Shown: one piece after another, positions 24,490-35,772 of the stretch | Position numbering within the stretch: position 1 is the first letter of the stretch | Layout: the number at the start of each line of letters is the position of its first letter | Assembly: GCF_018873765.1 (NCBI RefSeq) | Contig: NC_057918.1 | Location: 68,568,371-68,632,370 of the forward strand | Length of the DNA: 64,000 bases | Reading direction: 5' to 3' | Source: Telopea speciosissima | Taxonomy: Eukaryota; Streptophyta; Magnoliopsida; Proteales; Proteaceae | Translations under genes and position numbers: made by a program | Notes under the pieces: generated by a model | What the model was told of the DNA's origin: nothing | What the model saw: the letters and a program-made list of their open reading frames with translations, nothing else | Database searches by the model: none

Positions 24490-24568
24490 CTAGCCAGAGA
24501 TTTCAATGGCCTTCAGCTCTGGCTTCTTCACTTCTTCCTTGAGCACAGTAAGAGTGAGCATTCCATTA
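24490..24568 (-). pseudogene. Captured 3' end of a class I small heat-shock protein gene
   Basis: On the minus strand the frame reads NGMLTLTVLKEEVKKPELKA, then IEISG and TAG at 24492-24490. This is the conserved C-terminal end of cytosolic class I sHSPs (alpha-crystallin domain end plus the IxI-type tail). Only about 25 codons are present, with substitutions, and no upstream domain. It sits inside the left arm of MULE-1, so I take it as a gene fragment carried by the transposon rather than a gene. Confidence 0.8.
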
Positions 24569-24569
24569 T

Positions 24570-25442
24570 AGGCAACCAGAACCTGCGCAGGAACTATTAT
24601 CCATGGCAGCCTTCACCTGATCTATTTCTTATTTGACTGATATCCTTCCTTTCCCTCTTCCATTTGATTTAGGTTTCTCTCAATCCTTAGATATCCTTCT
24701 TTTCTCTCTTCCAAAAAGCAGGTAGGGTTTTTTTTTTCGTTGTTTTTTGTTTTTTTTTTTCAATTAAATTCTTGGTTGTTCAGTGAGAAGGGAGATGGGC
24801 AGCGGAGACAAACAACTCTTGAACTTTCAGATGCAGTTCTAGCATCATCACCATGGGATGAAAGGATCAGAAGGTCATCCGAAAGGGTACCTTGCGACTG
24901 AGATTGAGATTCCCAAACCTGCAACTCATCTTCTCTAATAACTTTCCCTCATCTCTGTTCTTCACCGTCCCGTGTCATCAGGGTCATGAACGCTAGTCCT
25001 CTCTCGCCTCACTCTGCATCTCCTCTCTCATTTTCTCGGTTCAATTTTTGGATTATGTAACCCCCTAGCCCCCTACCCCCACCTCCTTTTCTCTTCACTT
25101 TCCATTCCTCAGATCCTCAGCTCCATTCATTTGACTGATATCGTACAAATTAAAGCCATGAGTTTGATGGCTTGCTGTGTTAAGTGAAGGCTGCCATGGA
25201 TAATGGAGCTACAAGGGCAATTTCGATTGAAAGAAGATGGAGGAATTCTAGCAACAAGCCATCAAACTCGTGGTCACTATTAGATAATGGAGGAATTTCT
25301 TTGTATTCTAAAATCAAATCTCAATTCCTGATAAACATCAAATAAGAAATGGAACATGACAATGGACAACAATCGCATACCTAGATTGATCGATCGATCA
25401 GAAAGGGATTAATGGCCACCATGTGCTTTGGCGTGCTGCTGG
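24570..25442. other. MULE-1 left arm, non-coding remainder
   Basis: Sequence between the sHSP fragment and the LTR insertion. It is rich in T/C tracts and has a partial palindromic repeat of AGTTTGATGGCTTG and its complement near 25155 and 25255. I do not recognise a gene. Confidence 0.4.
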
Positions 25443-25869
25443 TGTTATACCCGCACCCCAGGTCATAATTAATTATTATTTCTTCCCCGTGACGTGTGGT
25501 TATCACTGCCACGTGCTGGTGAGCTGTTCTCACTGATGGTCAAACCCAGTTACAAATTATTGACCATGATACGGGCTTACCATTGACAAACCATGACAAG
25601 GAAATAGTAAGTTCTAGCCCTTAAGTTTATTTATTTACCCTTTCTCTCGATGCCCTCGAAGTGCGGGTCAAGATTGGAACCGCCCGGGCTATTTTAGTTG
25701 AGTTGGGAATATTCCATTTGTGGGTCCCACTTATTTAAGGGAGCGTGTGATGGGCTTATAATCCCATGGTGGATGGACCCATCCCCAAGTGGGTTCTTTT
25801 TTTAAAACCAATGGGTCAACCCATTTAGCTATTGACCCATTTAACTTAAAGGACCCAAGGCCCATTTTC

Positions 25870-25877
25870 TATAAATA
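25870..25877 (+). promoter_or_regulatory. TATA box of the 5' LTR
   Basis: TATAAATA in TTCTATAAATAAGACAAAGG, followed by a G run and a purine-rich leader. The same box lies at 36197-36204 in the 3' LTR, where it could drive read-out into MULE-1 DNA. Placement is by motif only. Confidence 0.6.
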
Positions 25878-26449
25878 AGACAAAGGGGGGGGAGAAGGAT
25901 TCATTTTCATTTCTTCTCCCATCTAGCCTAAATCGTGGAAGAGAGAAAGAGGAGAGAAAGGAGAAAGAAGAAAGAAGGAAGGAGAAAAGGAGGAAGAAGG
26001 GTGGAGAATCTTGGTTGGAGGTTTGAAGATCACTTCTTGGAGCCTCAACATGGAGCCTTCTACCTTGGGGTGGGTAAGCCATTCAATCCCATCTCTTTTC
26101 TTCTATTTTGGGTTTTGGGGGTTTGGGAAATGGGAGAAATTCGACCTAGGGTTCTCTTGGAACCCAAGGAATCGATGGAACCTCTAAACCTAGACTATGG
26201 TGGAGTTATTTCACTCCATTACAAGCCCTAAGCCTAAGTAATCTCTTTCCATTTAAGAAATTTAAGGTTTCTACCATATTATGTCCTAATTTAGGTTCTC
26301 TTTGTTTTCTCTTAAATCCATGGGAATACATGGACCTAATGAGGTCTTAGAACCCTCGGGGACCTAGGAGAAAGCTTTCTTGAAGCCTCCCTACCTTTAA
26401 ACCCCTTGGAAAATGAATCCTAGTGAGAAACCCTTCAATTTTCGGTTGC

Positions 26450-26830
26450 AGGTATGTGGTTTTACACTCGGATTCGATTCGAAACCACACCGCAACCGAC
26501 CTTGACTAAAACTATCCTAAGCCCCTGGTTAGCTAGGATTTACATGTGGTTTAGCACTGCAAGAAACCACCACAAATTACCTCCCTGAAAAGGCCCCTGT
26601 GAAGCTCGGATTTACACTCGGATTGTTTCAAAACCACATCCGCATCCGACCTTGACTAAAAATCGTCCTGGGCCCCTGGTTTCCTAGGATTTACACTCGG
26701 ATTCAGTTTTTCAAACCACATCCGCATCCGACCTTGACTAAAGCTCCCGGCCCGGGTTTCCTAGGATTTACATGTGGTTGCGAATTTGGGCATGAAACCA
26801 CACCGCAACCACTTCACTCGAAACCTTATA
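26450..26830. repeat. Diverged tandem repeats within the LTR (also at about 36775-37150)
   Basis: Four to five units of about 75-90 bp share TAGGATTTACACTCGGATT or TACATGTGGTT at one end and AAACCACATCCGCATCCGACC at the other. Each unit therefore contains facing TGTGGTTT and AAACCACA arms that could pair. One isolated relative lies outside any LTR at about 32885-32945. Confidence 0.7.
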
Positions 26831-28125
26831 CTTAAATGATTAATGGGAGACCTTTTGGGGATCCGTCCCTTTACTTAATTAATCCTGTTTGCACTCTTTA
26901 TTTAGGTTTAAAGTTTTCATCTTGTGTCGTGTTACTTGATTGCGACGACAACTCATAACATCGGGACATAACACAAATTGTGAGTGGGTTTGGTTGTTTG
27001 GGCTTGATATTATTATTGCATTGTATATTATGTCATCATTATAAATTATTAAGCATGCTTGCGATATTGCATATTTTTATATATGAATGTTATGATGTTG
27101 ATTGGTAATGTTGTACCTTGATGGGTCTCGGTCCGGTGGGTATCGATGTGGAACCCGAACACTATATACATTTATGAAGAAATTATGTTGAATGTCATGT
27201 TGAATCGTATGCGCGTGCCGTCTTGTGTAAGGGCACTAAACCGGATGAAAAGTTGATGCGCCGGATTACCTCTCGGGACGATAGGACTTGCATGTAGCGT
27301 GGCTAGGATTTTACACCCTTATGCTACGACCCTTACCAACGGGGTTTAGGTGTTGGGTAATTAGTACACCGGATTCTGTGGAGGTGGGAGAGGCCATCAT
27401 GGTAGTATTGGTTATCGGGGTGCCACCGAGTGGTCTTGGAGGCTTCGATCGGGCGTAGGTCCCAGGTGACAATTGAGGTTTCATTGTGGCGATAAGTTAA
27501 GTGACCCACAGTGTCTCCCGAGTTGTCACATGAGCATATGCCATTGACTTAGTTGTGATGTTAGGTGGAAAATTTACTTAACATATGCATGCATCATTGG
27601 ACTATGTGAATTGTGTGTTTGTGCATCCCCATCCCCTCAGTTCGGTGGAGAGCTAACCCCTCGTGTACATAATTTTTAGATTATGATGCGAGTGCGAGGA
27701 GGCCGGAAGTCGTGTTAGAGGAACATGGCAGCGGGTGTCCTTGTGACAATTGTGCCTACGGGCCGTGAGAATTCTAGGACTTGTTCCCTTTTGTTTATTT
27801 TAGGGCGTAGGCCCATGTATAAATATTTCTTGTTATACCCTTGTTGATCATTATTAGATGGTAATGAAAAATGGATTAACTACGTATTTATCATCTAGGC
27901 TTTGATCATCTTGTAACTATTGATTTTATACGCTTCCGCAAAACTATCGATCATTTGGAATGTAATATTTCCCTTTCCGCACTCGATATTATATTGTTTT
28001 AATATTAGTTATGATCATGCGTTGGGACACCGTGTCGATGATCTGGCCTTAGTAGGATGACAAGCGTTGTCCTAGTCACCCCTTATAATGTATTTTATCC
28101 CTTGTTGGGATGGGGCGTGACAGAG

Positions 28126-28136
28126 TGGTATCGAGC
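28126..28136 (+). promoter_or_regulatory. Primer binding site of the LARD-like element
   Basis: TGGTATCGAGC lies 3 bases after the 5' LTR. It matches the usual plant tRNA-iMet complement TGGTATCAGAGC except for one missing base within CAG. Both the position and the sequence support minus-strand priming by initiator tRNA. Confidence 0.8.
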
Positions 28137-28819
28137 AATGATGCTCTGCACCGACCACGCCTCGTGGACTCTTGATTTACTCTCCACAATTAGGTTCTAA
28201 ACTAAAAATCTTCAAGAACATAAATGATTGTGTGCGGGCATAGGAGAAGACGGTTGTGGTGAAACAAAAACTTAGAAGATAATAGGCAACATGGCACTTA
28301 GGACTTGAACCATAGGCTGTAAAGCTCCAACTATATAATTGCTTGGTTGAGCCTTAAGTAGGTCATAAATGGGTAACTATATGTTATAATTCATAAACAA
28401 TAATGAACCAATTATAACCAAGCATAATTATCAATAATGATTTAAACAAGAAAGAAATAAGCAAATACATAGAGATACATATAAGATTAATTACAAATAT
28501 TCAATCGTTCCAAATCTTCTTGGGAGGCGATCATATCCTTCCCATTTCAACATTCATGATTTCATCTATTCCAACAAAGACATATGATTCTATCCTGCTC
28601 AATCAAAAGATACTAATCTAACACCATGATTGTTCAGATTCTCCGCTTCGGCATAATTGTGTCTTTCCCAACTCAAAATGCAAGATCTCATCTGTTCCAA
28701 CTCAAAACATTTGATTCTGTTCATCTCAGATTAAATATACAAGTCTACCATTTCTAAAAGTTCCCGATTGTTCATCCTAAGACAAGAACTATAAGAACTG
28801 ATCAGGGATAACTTTAATT

Positions 28820-29330
28820 GTTGAGAGAAAGTGAGCTAGACATTGCACCACCGCCACCATCGCGACCAAGAAAGCATGTCGATGTCATCTACCCTCTCTC
28901 GATACCTCTAGCGCCAAGTCCGGTTGGAGAGTTGCTTCGTGACCTCATCGAAGCCATCCACCACTCGTAGGTTCACGCCTTTATGGTCGTCAGGAATGTC
29001 AATACCTCCCACTTGATTAAGGTATAGGGATTCCTTCTAAGTGAACAATAGGTCCTTGCTCCTCCAATGGACACGTTGATAACGCTGGCCAACTGTGCCG
29101 CAATGAAGGCTATAGGAACCCCTTTGACACATGAAACAACCCGATAATTCAGTATGCCGGGTTGTCGGTGTCCAGATTTGTATAGAATGGCAAATGAGTT
29201 GTAGGCAGTATGGTTCAGGAAGGTTGAGAATGTTGGTCCACCCCAATGCCTTGAATCTCTGCCCCACCATGGAAGCTTTGAGATCATCCAACACTACATC
29301 CCGCCCTTCCACTATATTTTTTTAAAGCGA
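28820..29330 (-). pseudogene. Degenerate retrotransposon-like protein fragment
   Basis: On the minus strand two overlapping frames together give a LGWTNILNLPEP motif, then VKGVPIAFIAAQLASVINV and a RNPYTLIKWEVL stretch. The LPEP.. and RGVPI.. pattern resembles the N-terminal region of Athila or Tat-type plant retrotransposon proteins. A frameshift near 29190 separates the halves. The orientation is opposite to the enclosing LARD-like element, so it is probably a relic of a different insertion. Family assignment is tentative. Confidence 0.45.
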
Positions 29331-30201
29331 AAGTAGTCTGGGTAAAGCTCTGGGTCCTCTATCTTTTGAAACCATAGTGGATCTAGGACAGATTGGTGCA
29401 ACTTGTTCAACACATGCACGCTGTGTTCTTGGAGCCATTGATTATTTTAACCTGCAGCTAAAAGCCAAGATTGATAGCAAATTTGTACCTTGAATGCTAA
29501 GGCCTAAGTAGATGATCAATGTAAGGTTGTGAAGTTCAAAACCTAGTCCTTGATTTTCCTTCCAAAGCAAATTAAATTTCAGCAGGATTCTTAGGCTAGA
29601 AAATTTTGTTTTTATCCAATTGTGATCTAAGAAGTTAGGGAAAAAAGAAAAGGCATGACCATTATGTGAATGACATGATAAATAATGAAGATTCATGGTC
29701 ATAATATGCCTAGAAAGTAATGCTTTATGCAAAACAGTGAGTTCAAGCAAAATATGGACTTATTTGATCTTGAAACATGCTATAAACTTTAAAGAAAATT
29801 TTTAGATTTTGTGATTGGAAGTTTGAATCTTGAGAAACAAGTAAAGTTGGCTTGTGACCACTCAAAGGATGTAAACTAAGCCCTATCTAGTAAGACCGAT
29901 TCATACATGGCAAAAGAGAAGAGGAAAATTCGAGTAGGTTTTGGTTTTTCCAAAATCCAACCTAAATCCTTGAGTTAGATGCCAAGATCGTATGCAAGCC
30001 CTTGTATAGGTTGCTTATGATGAGAAAATGGTTAAGATTAGATTGTGAACAATCTACTGAGCAAAAGAAAGCAAAACCCCCAAGTTTCCAAAACCTAAAT
30101 TGTGTTTTGGGGTTTCTCCTTGAGAGAACTCGATGGGAGAGAGAAAGATCTTACCTGAATGCGATTGGATGTTGTTGAGGAGTAATTTGGAGCACTAAAA
30201 T

Positions 30202-32685
30202 TGTTATACCCGCACCCCGGGAGTATAATTAATTATTAATTCTTCCCTGTGACGTGTAGTTATCACTGCCACGTATGCCGGTGAGTTGTTCTCACCGGTG
30301 GTCAAACCCACTATATTGACCATAGTACGAGGTTGCTGTGGAAACTAGTCGGGACCACGGAGGTTGCACCTTGACGTGTCGGGGTAAGTAGTTGACCAAA
30401 TTTTGTTGTGTGCTTCGCCCTCTCAAAGCCCTCGAAGTGTGGTCCAAAGGCCCCGACCTCTTATGGTGGGAACCACCTTCCTACTCGCATCGGAGGCAAG
30501 GTTACTAGCGCCTCCGACCGCATCCAATGCTAACAAGGACCCTTGTGGGTGAGACCGTGGCTAAGGTGCTATTGGTGCCCGCCATGTTTGACCCTACCCA
30601 AATAGACCCTAGGTTACACTTATGAGGCCTTATCCAAATAGGCCAATAAATGTGAAGTCTATATGAGAGAGAGGGGTAAGACTATTCCTTAGTCTTTCTT
30701 TTTTCTTTCTCTTTCCTAACCTAATCGTGAAAGGAGAGGAGAGCTTTGAAGAGAGGAGGAGAAGAAGGAGAAGGAAGGGAAGAAGAAGAAGGAAATGGCT
30801 ACTGGGTTTGGAGCTTTAAAGAGGGCACATCTTGTGTATCTCAGACCAGGTAAGCCAAGTGCCCTTTTCCCCCCTTTTTCTCTCTTCCCCCTTGCTCGTT
30901 TGAGCTTGGGTGGTTCGTTGGCTGCAGCCCCAAGATGGGGATTTCTTTTTGAAACCCAAAGGGTTAGCTCGAGTCATGTGTAGTTTCCCCTTGTAGGATG
31001 CTTTCCTATTTTCATTACAATCCTATAAAAACCTCTATTTTGACCTCTTGCTGAATCTATTTGATTCTAAAGCTTCAACCACCAAAGAAAACCCCAAATC
31101 TGGATTTTTGAGCTTTTGATCCTTTAAACCCCCTTAAATCTTTGAATGTTGGGTGTTTCTAAGACCCAAATAGACTCCAAGACACCCCTCCCTTGTCCCT
31201 TGAGGCTTAGAGAACCAAATGGGACAACCCGGGCTTTTAAAGACCTTGAAATCACACTTAGGTTGCATCGGAGGCAAGCGCGTGAGTCCGATGTTTGCCT
31301 CCGATGTGTCCCGAGCTCGCAGGAAGGTCGGAGGCAGCCTGCTGAGTCCGACGTTGCCTCCGATGCAGTTTTAAGGCTTATAACTTATGTAAACGGTGGG
31401 GTTTCTCTATGAGGCCTCCCCTACACTCTCTCACACTCTTATTCACTTCCATAGGCGCCAACATATGTGCAATGGGGTGATTTTGAGCGGAATCGTTGCG
31501 CTTATACAAACTCCATTTGAAGTAATTGGTGAGTGGGTTTGGGTGATTGTTTGAGCTTGTTTACAATTGCTTATTCATGCATTTATGAATTATATTGTGA
31601 CATTATCATTCAAGCATGATTGCATATTTGCATTTATTCTTATTCGATGATGATGATTTGGATGATATGGATTTGTGTTGGGTTACGGTCGGAAATCGCG
31701 CAGGAACCCCAATTACGTGGAATTGTATATTGCATCTCATTCTTGTCTCAGTATGCGCCGTGTTGTCTTGGTACCGGGTGTTAGATGGAATGGGACGTTG
31801 ACACACCCGGATGTACCTCTCAACACGATAGGATTCATGTAGTATATCCGTGGTTAGGCTGGTTCCTATGCTACGACCCTTACCAACAGGGGTTTAGGTG
31901 TTGGGTAGCAGCACCCGCCTTGTGGAGAGTTAGAGAGGCCAGGCCAGGGGGTAGTAATGGTTATCGGGTCCGCCTGCGGGTGGTGATGACTACGACGGCG
32001 CGGGCTCCATAGTAATAATTGAGGTTGCATTGTGGTGAGAATGGAAGGATCCACAATGTCTTCCCGAGTTATTGCGTAGCATATACCCATTGACTTAGCA
32101 TTGTGTGTTAGGTGGTAAATGAATTAATAATAGCATGCACCATGGACTATTTGTGATTGTGTGATTGTGCATCCCCTTTTCTCTCTCACTAGCTCGGTGG
32201 AGCTAACCCCGTGTACACATTCTTTTTAGATTTTGATGCAGATGATTCTTGTAGAGCCGAGACCGTGATCGAGGATCATGGCGATGGTTGCCCATGATGA
32301 TTGTGCCTACGGCTGTATTGATACTTGGGACTTGTTCCTTCTTTTTTTTTTTTTGGGGCCACGTGCCTTGTATAAATATTTATTATTATACTTGTTTTGG
32401 GGTAGTTATGCTATGGTCATTCGGGATATCCATCCAAACTATTTATGTATCACTTAGCCGTGTGAACATGAGGTAACTCACTGTAAACGCTTCCGCTTAT
32501 TTTATGATCGTTGAAAATGTAATATTCCTTTATCTTTCGCACTGATATTATTGTATTGTAATATTGGTTTATGACTGTGAGTTGGCCACTGCATCGAGAT
32601 CCTGGCGGTGAGGTGGGATGACGCGTGTCACCCCAATCATACCCTGATATTGTATTTTATCCCTTGTCGGGATAGGGGTGTGACA
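30202..32685 (+). mobile_element. Solo LTR, same family, inside the LARD-like element
   Basis: 2484 bp, starting TGTTATACCCGCACCCCGG and ending ATAGGGGTGTGACA, flanked by an exact 5 bp duplication AAAAT (30197-30201 and 32686-32690). No internal region or second LTR accompanies it, so it is a recombination product of a complete insertion. It is clearly diverged from the two flanking LTRs, with different middle sequence including an (AGG)n-rich leader near 30730-30790. It represents a different subfamily. Confidence 0.9.
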
Positions 32686-35600
32686 AAAATCCACCGAGGG
32701 AAGAGAGAGCAAGAACGATCACGGCTTTTGGTTCTTCAAATGTATTAGAGTTGTGTTTTGAAGGAGGGAAATAAACCTCTAAGTCGTGGGTTTTAAAATT
32801 TTAATTTTTGGGCCACGCGGTTTCATCCGTGGATTCAATTTTGTGAAACCGATGAGAATCCGTGAATTTACGATAACAAAATTTGGTTCGTGAAAGCTCG
32901 GATTTACTGTGGTTGCAACTTACTCGAAACCACACCTAAAACCGCCCAAGCCGGAAAGGGTTTTCTTGCCTTGTCTTGATGAACCAACCTATGTTAGGCT
33001 TTTATTACCTCTATTTGATGTTTCCTCGCCTCTCTTGTGGCATATCTTACCCAGTAACTTAAGCTTTATCTTGGCAAATAAAAGTATAGAAGTGAAATGC
33101 CTACAAGATGTGAAAATTGTATTGTGACAAGAGCATGTAAGGGAAATGAGACATGATAACCATAGGAAGATGTTTGGAGTGAAGAGAAATGAATAAGATC
33201 AATGCACATGTAAAATCCATGTGAGATTCCTAATGCGTGGATGTGAATAATGAGATCAATGTGAACAACATATACTTTTGGCGACTTTACATCCCAACCA
33301 ATATCAAACAAGCAAGTTATTGGATGAAAATACCCCAACAAGAGACAAGAATTATTTATTTGAGGAAAAGAGGAAAGATTCTAAGGATTTTTATCAACAA
33401 TCATGTATACAAGAGAATATGCTTGAAGATCAGACAATGTGATCATTTTCTACGAGATTTTACGGCATGTAAAAGAATTAGATTTGAACTTGGTGAGTTT
33501 TCCCAAAATACTGTGAATTGAGGACTTTACTACAACCAAAACCTGGGCATAATCCAAGTAAAATTCAACTAGACATGACAGCATAGTGATAATCTCTAAA
33601 ATGCTTGCAAAGACTTGAAAGTTTATAAAAGATGCAATAATCAAACAAGGATCCAACAACTTAGTGCCATCGATCAAATAGGACTCGATTTACACCCAAA
33701 AACCCTAGTTCCAATCGGTTTGGCATGGATTTGGTGTACATGGTCATGGTATTACAAGCAAAGTCAAGACATGATCACAACTTGAAATGATTCATCCCAA
33801 ATCCAAGAAAAGAGAAATGTAGGAATGGGAAGAAAGCCATATCTTGAACAAGTGAGAGTTAAACCTTGAGGCTTAAGATTACAAGAAAACCACCCGAGGA
33901 AGCTTGAACGGAAGTCCTCTGTAGAGCTTTTTCTCCCCGGTTATGTTCCTTTCTTTGGAGCCAAAAGTGAGTTTTAAAACTCGCGGCTCTGTTATGTTAA
34001 ATTTCTGCAAATGAACGAACGAGCGAATCCACTTATCGTGAATCCGCTCCACATAAAACTTGAAATTTTCATTATAAATGCTGTGCGGATCAACGAACGG
34101 ATCCACACTCATGCATCCGTCCGTAAATCCGTTTGACTTAAACCTCTCGGCCATTGAGACTTTTGAGATTGGACAAACGAACGGATTCGCATTCCACATC
34201 AGCCCGTTAGTCCACTCTCCCTATTTTGCGGAGGGGCCATGAATGCACCGGAGTGCTTGACGTCGCTCGTGAGTCCACCCGATTTCTTTTAGGATTTTTA
34301 GCTTGTTTTGGAGACCTTTGATTACACTTATATGTGATGATTATGTGCCTATACCCTAGATCGGACACCCCGTTGTGTGACCCATTTGTGGGAACCACCT
34401 AAGTCTAGTCAATACCTTGAATTGAAAGAGGTTAGGACTTGTACCCGATGGGCCAGCTAATAAAAAGTAGCAGCATTGGTAATCACTGTGACTCCTCTCT
34501 TACATAAAGGAAGAAGAGTTACCTTTGAGGATAAAGACCTTCGATCCTATGAATTTAAAGACCCGAACCTTATGGATAGAGAAACCTAAACCTATACGGG
34601 TAGAGACCCTCAATGGGGTGCGTAGAACGGAAAGTAATAGACGGTTTATTTGAGTAAGCCATGAAGGTCACGTGTATTTGGAAGTCATTCATAACACCTC
34701 AAGCTAGTGACGACTCTATTTGAACTTTACTTGGTCCATCCAAACCTTGTTTAGACTCATAGAGAAAGTCCTACACCGTGATTTGACTTTCCAAAAAAAA
34801 AAAAAAAAAAAAAAAAAAAGAGAGACTTAGTGAACCGTGCACTGAGAACTTCTTGTTCGGTGGATTGACCTAGATGACAAATATGTCCATAGGGATTTGA
34901 ATGTAATTATTGAATCTATGCCTACATATTGGTGTGATAAATATATATAGATATCCCTTAGAACCTTGGACTTGTGTGACTAGAGTGATTCTCTGGTACT
35001 ACAAGTATGACCTTACATCGACCTTGCTGTGTAACTAGTTGGTGCCCTGACCTTGGTTGACCAAACCTTAGGGTAATGAAGAATGAATTTAATGACCGGA
35101 TAGGTTAAATTATGGAGACTGCTTAAAGAGTTGACTTGGACAAAAGCTAGTAAAGGTTGTTGGTTCTCGAAAGAGGACTGATGTGGACTCTTTCCTGTGG
35201 GATAATTGTGTTATAGGTTTAAAGGTTGTGAAAGCTAAACGAAGGATGTAACAAAACCTTCTCCAACGCGAGATATGAATGGGGTAATGGATCACCAAAT
35301 GCGTTCCCTCCTGCGGGAGTGAACAATAGGAGATTCCATCAATATTTCAAATCATTCTAAAGTTGGGTTAGGTAATGAGACAACCGGATGTGAAAGCCTT
35401 TGAATGTGAACCCTATGTTGGGACATGGACAAGTTAAATCCCGTAACCCAAGACGACCAGGAGTAGTGAAGGCTAGAATGGTATCACCGATCTGGAAGAT
35501 TTAGGGAACTCGTTCCTTGAGACTTAACTTAGTAGTTGGAACCCTGTTTTTCTAGGGTTATTGTGAACCACACCCCGTGATAATGTGACCTGTAAGGAAA

Positions 35601-35759
35601 AGAGAATTGTGGAACGACTTGTCGTGCCACGAGGCACCGCCTCATCTTGACCCGACCTTTGACTTAGTTCAAGATGTGGGTGACTTGGGATGTTGTTATC
35701 CAACAGTCCTTATCACTTGAGACCCTATCGCCTCAAATTTCGGGGACGAAATTTCTTGT

Positions 35760-35772
35760 AAGGTGGGGAGGA
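35760..35772 (+). promoter_or_regulatory. Polypurine tract of the LARD-like element
   Basis: AAGGTGGGGAGGA directly abuts the TG of the 3' LTR, where plus-strand DNA synthesis would be primed. The preceding GGGGACGAAATTTCT motif matches plant chromovirus gypsy elements. Confidence 0.75.

Larger units (their letters stand above)
25443..28122 (+). repeat. 5' LTR of the LARD-like element
   Basis: 2680 bp. It has a TATA box at 25870-25877, a purine-rich leader just downstream (AGAGGAGAGAAAGGAG) and an internal set of diverged 75-90 bp repeats (about 26450-26830). It differs from the 3' LTR by scattered small indels and few substitutions. Short open frames inside it occur identically in both LTRs and have no family pattern. 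Confidence 0.92.

Noticed and set aside
25846..26082. Identical 78-codon frames in both LTRs (also 36173-36409)
   Set aside because: They are antisense to the LTR leader and are duplicated only because the LTRs are duplicated; no coding pattern.
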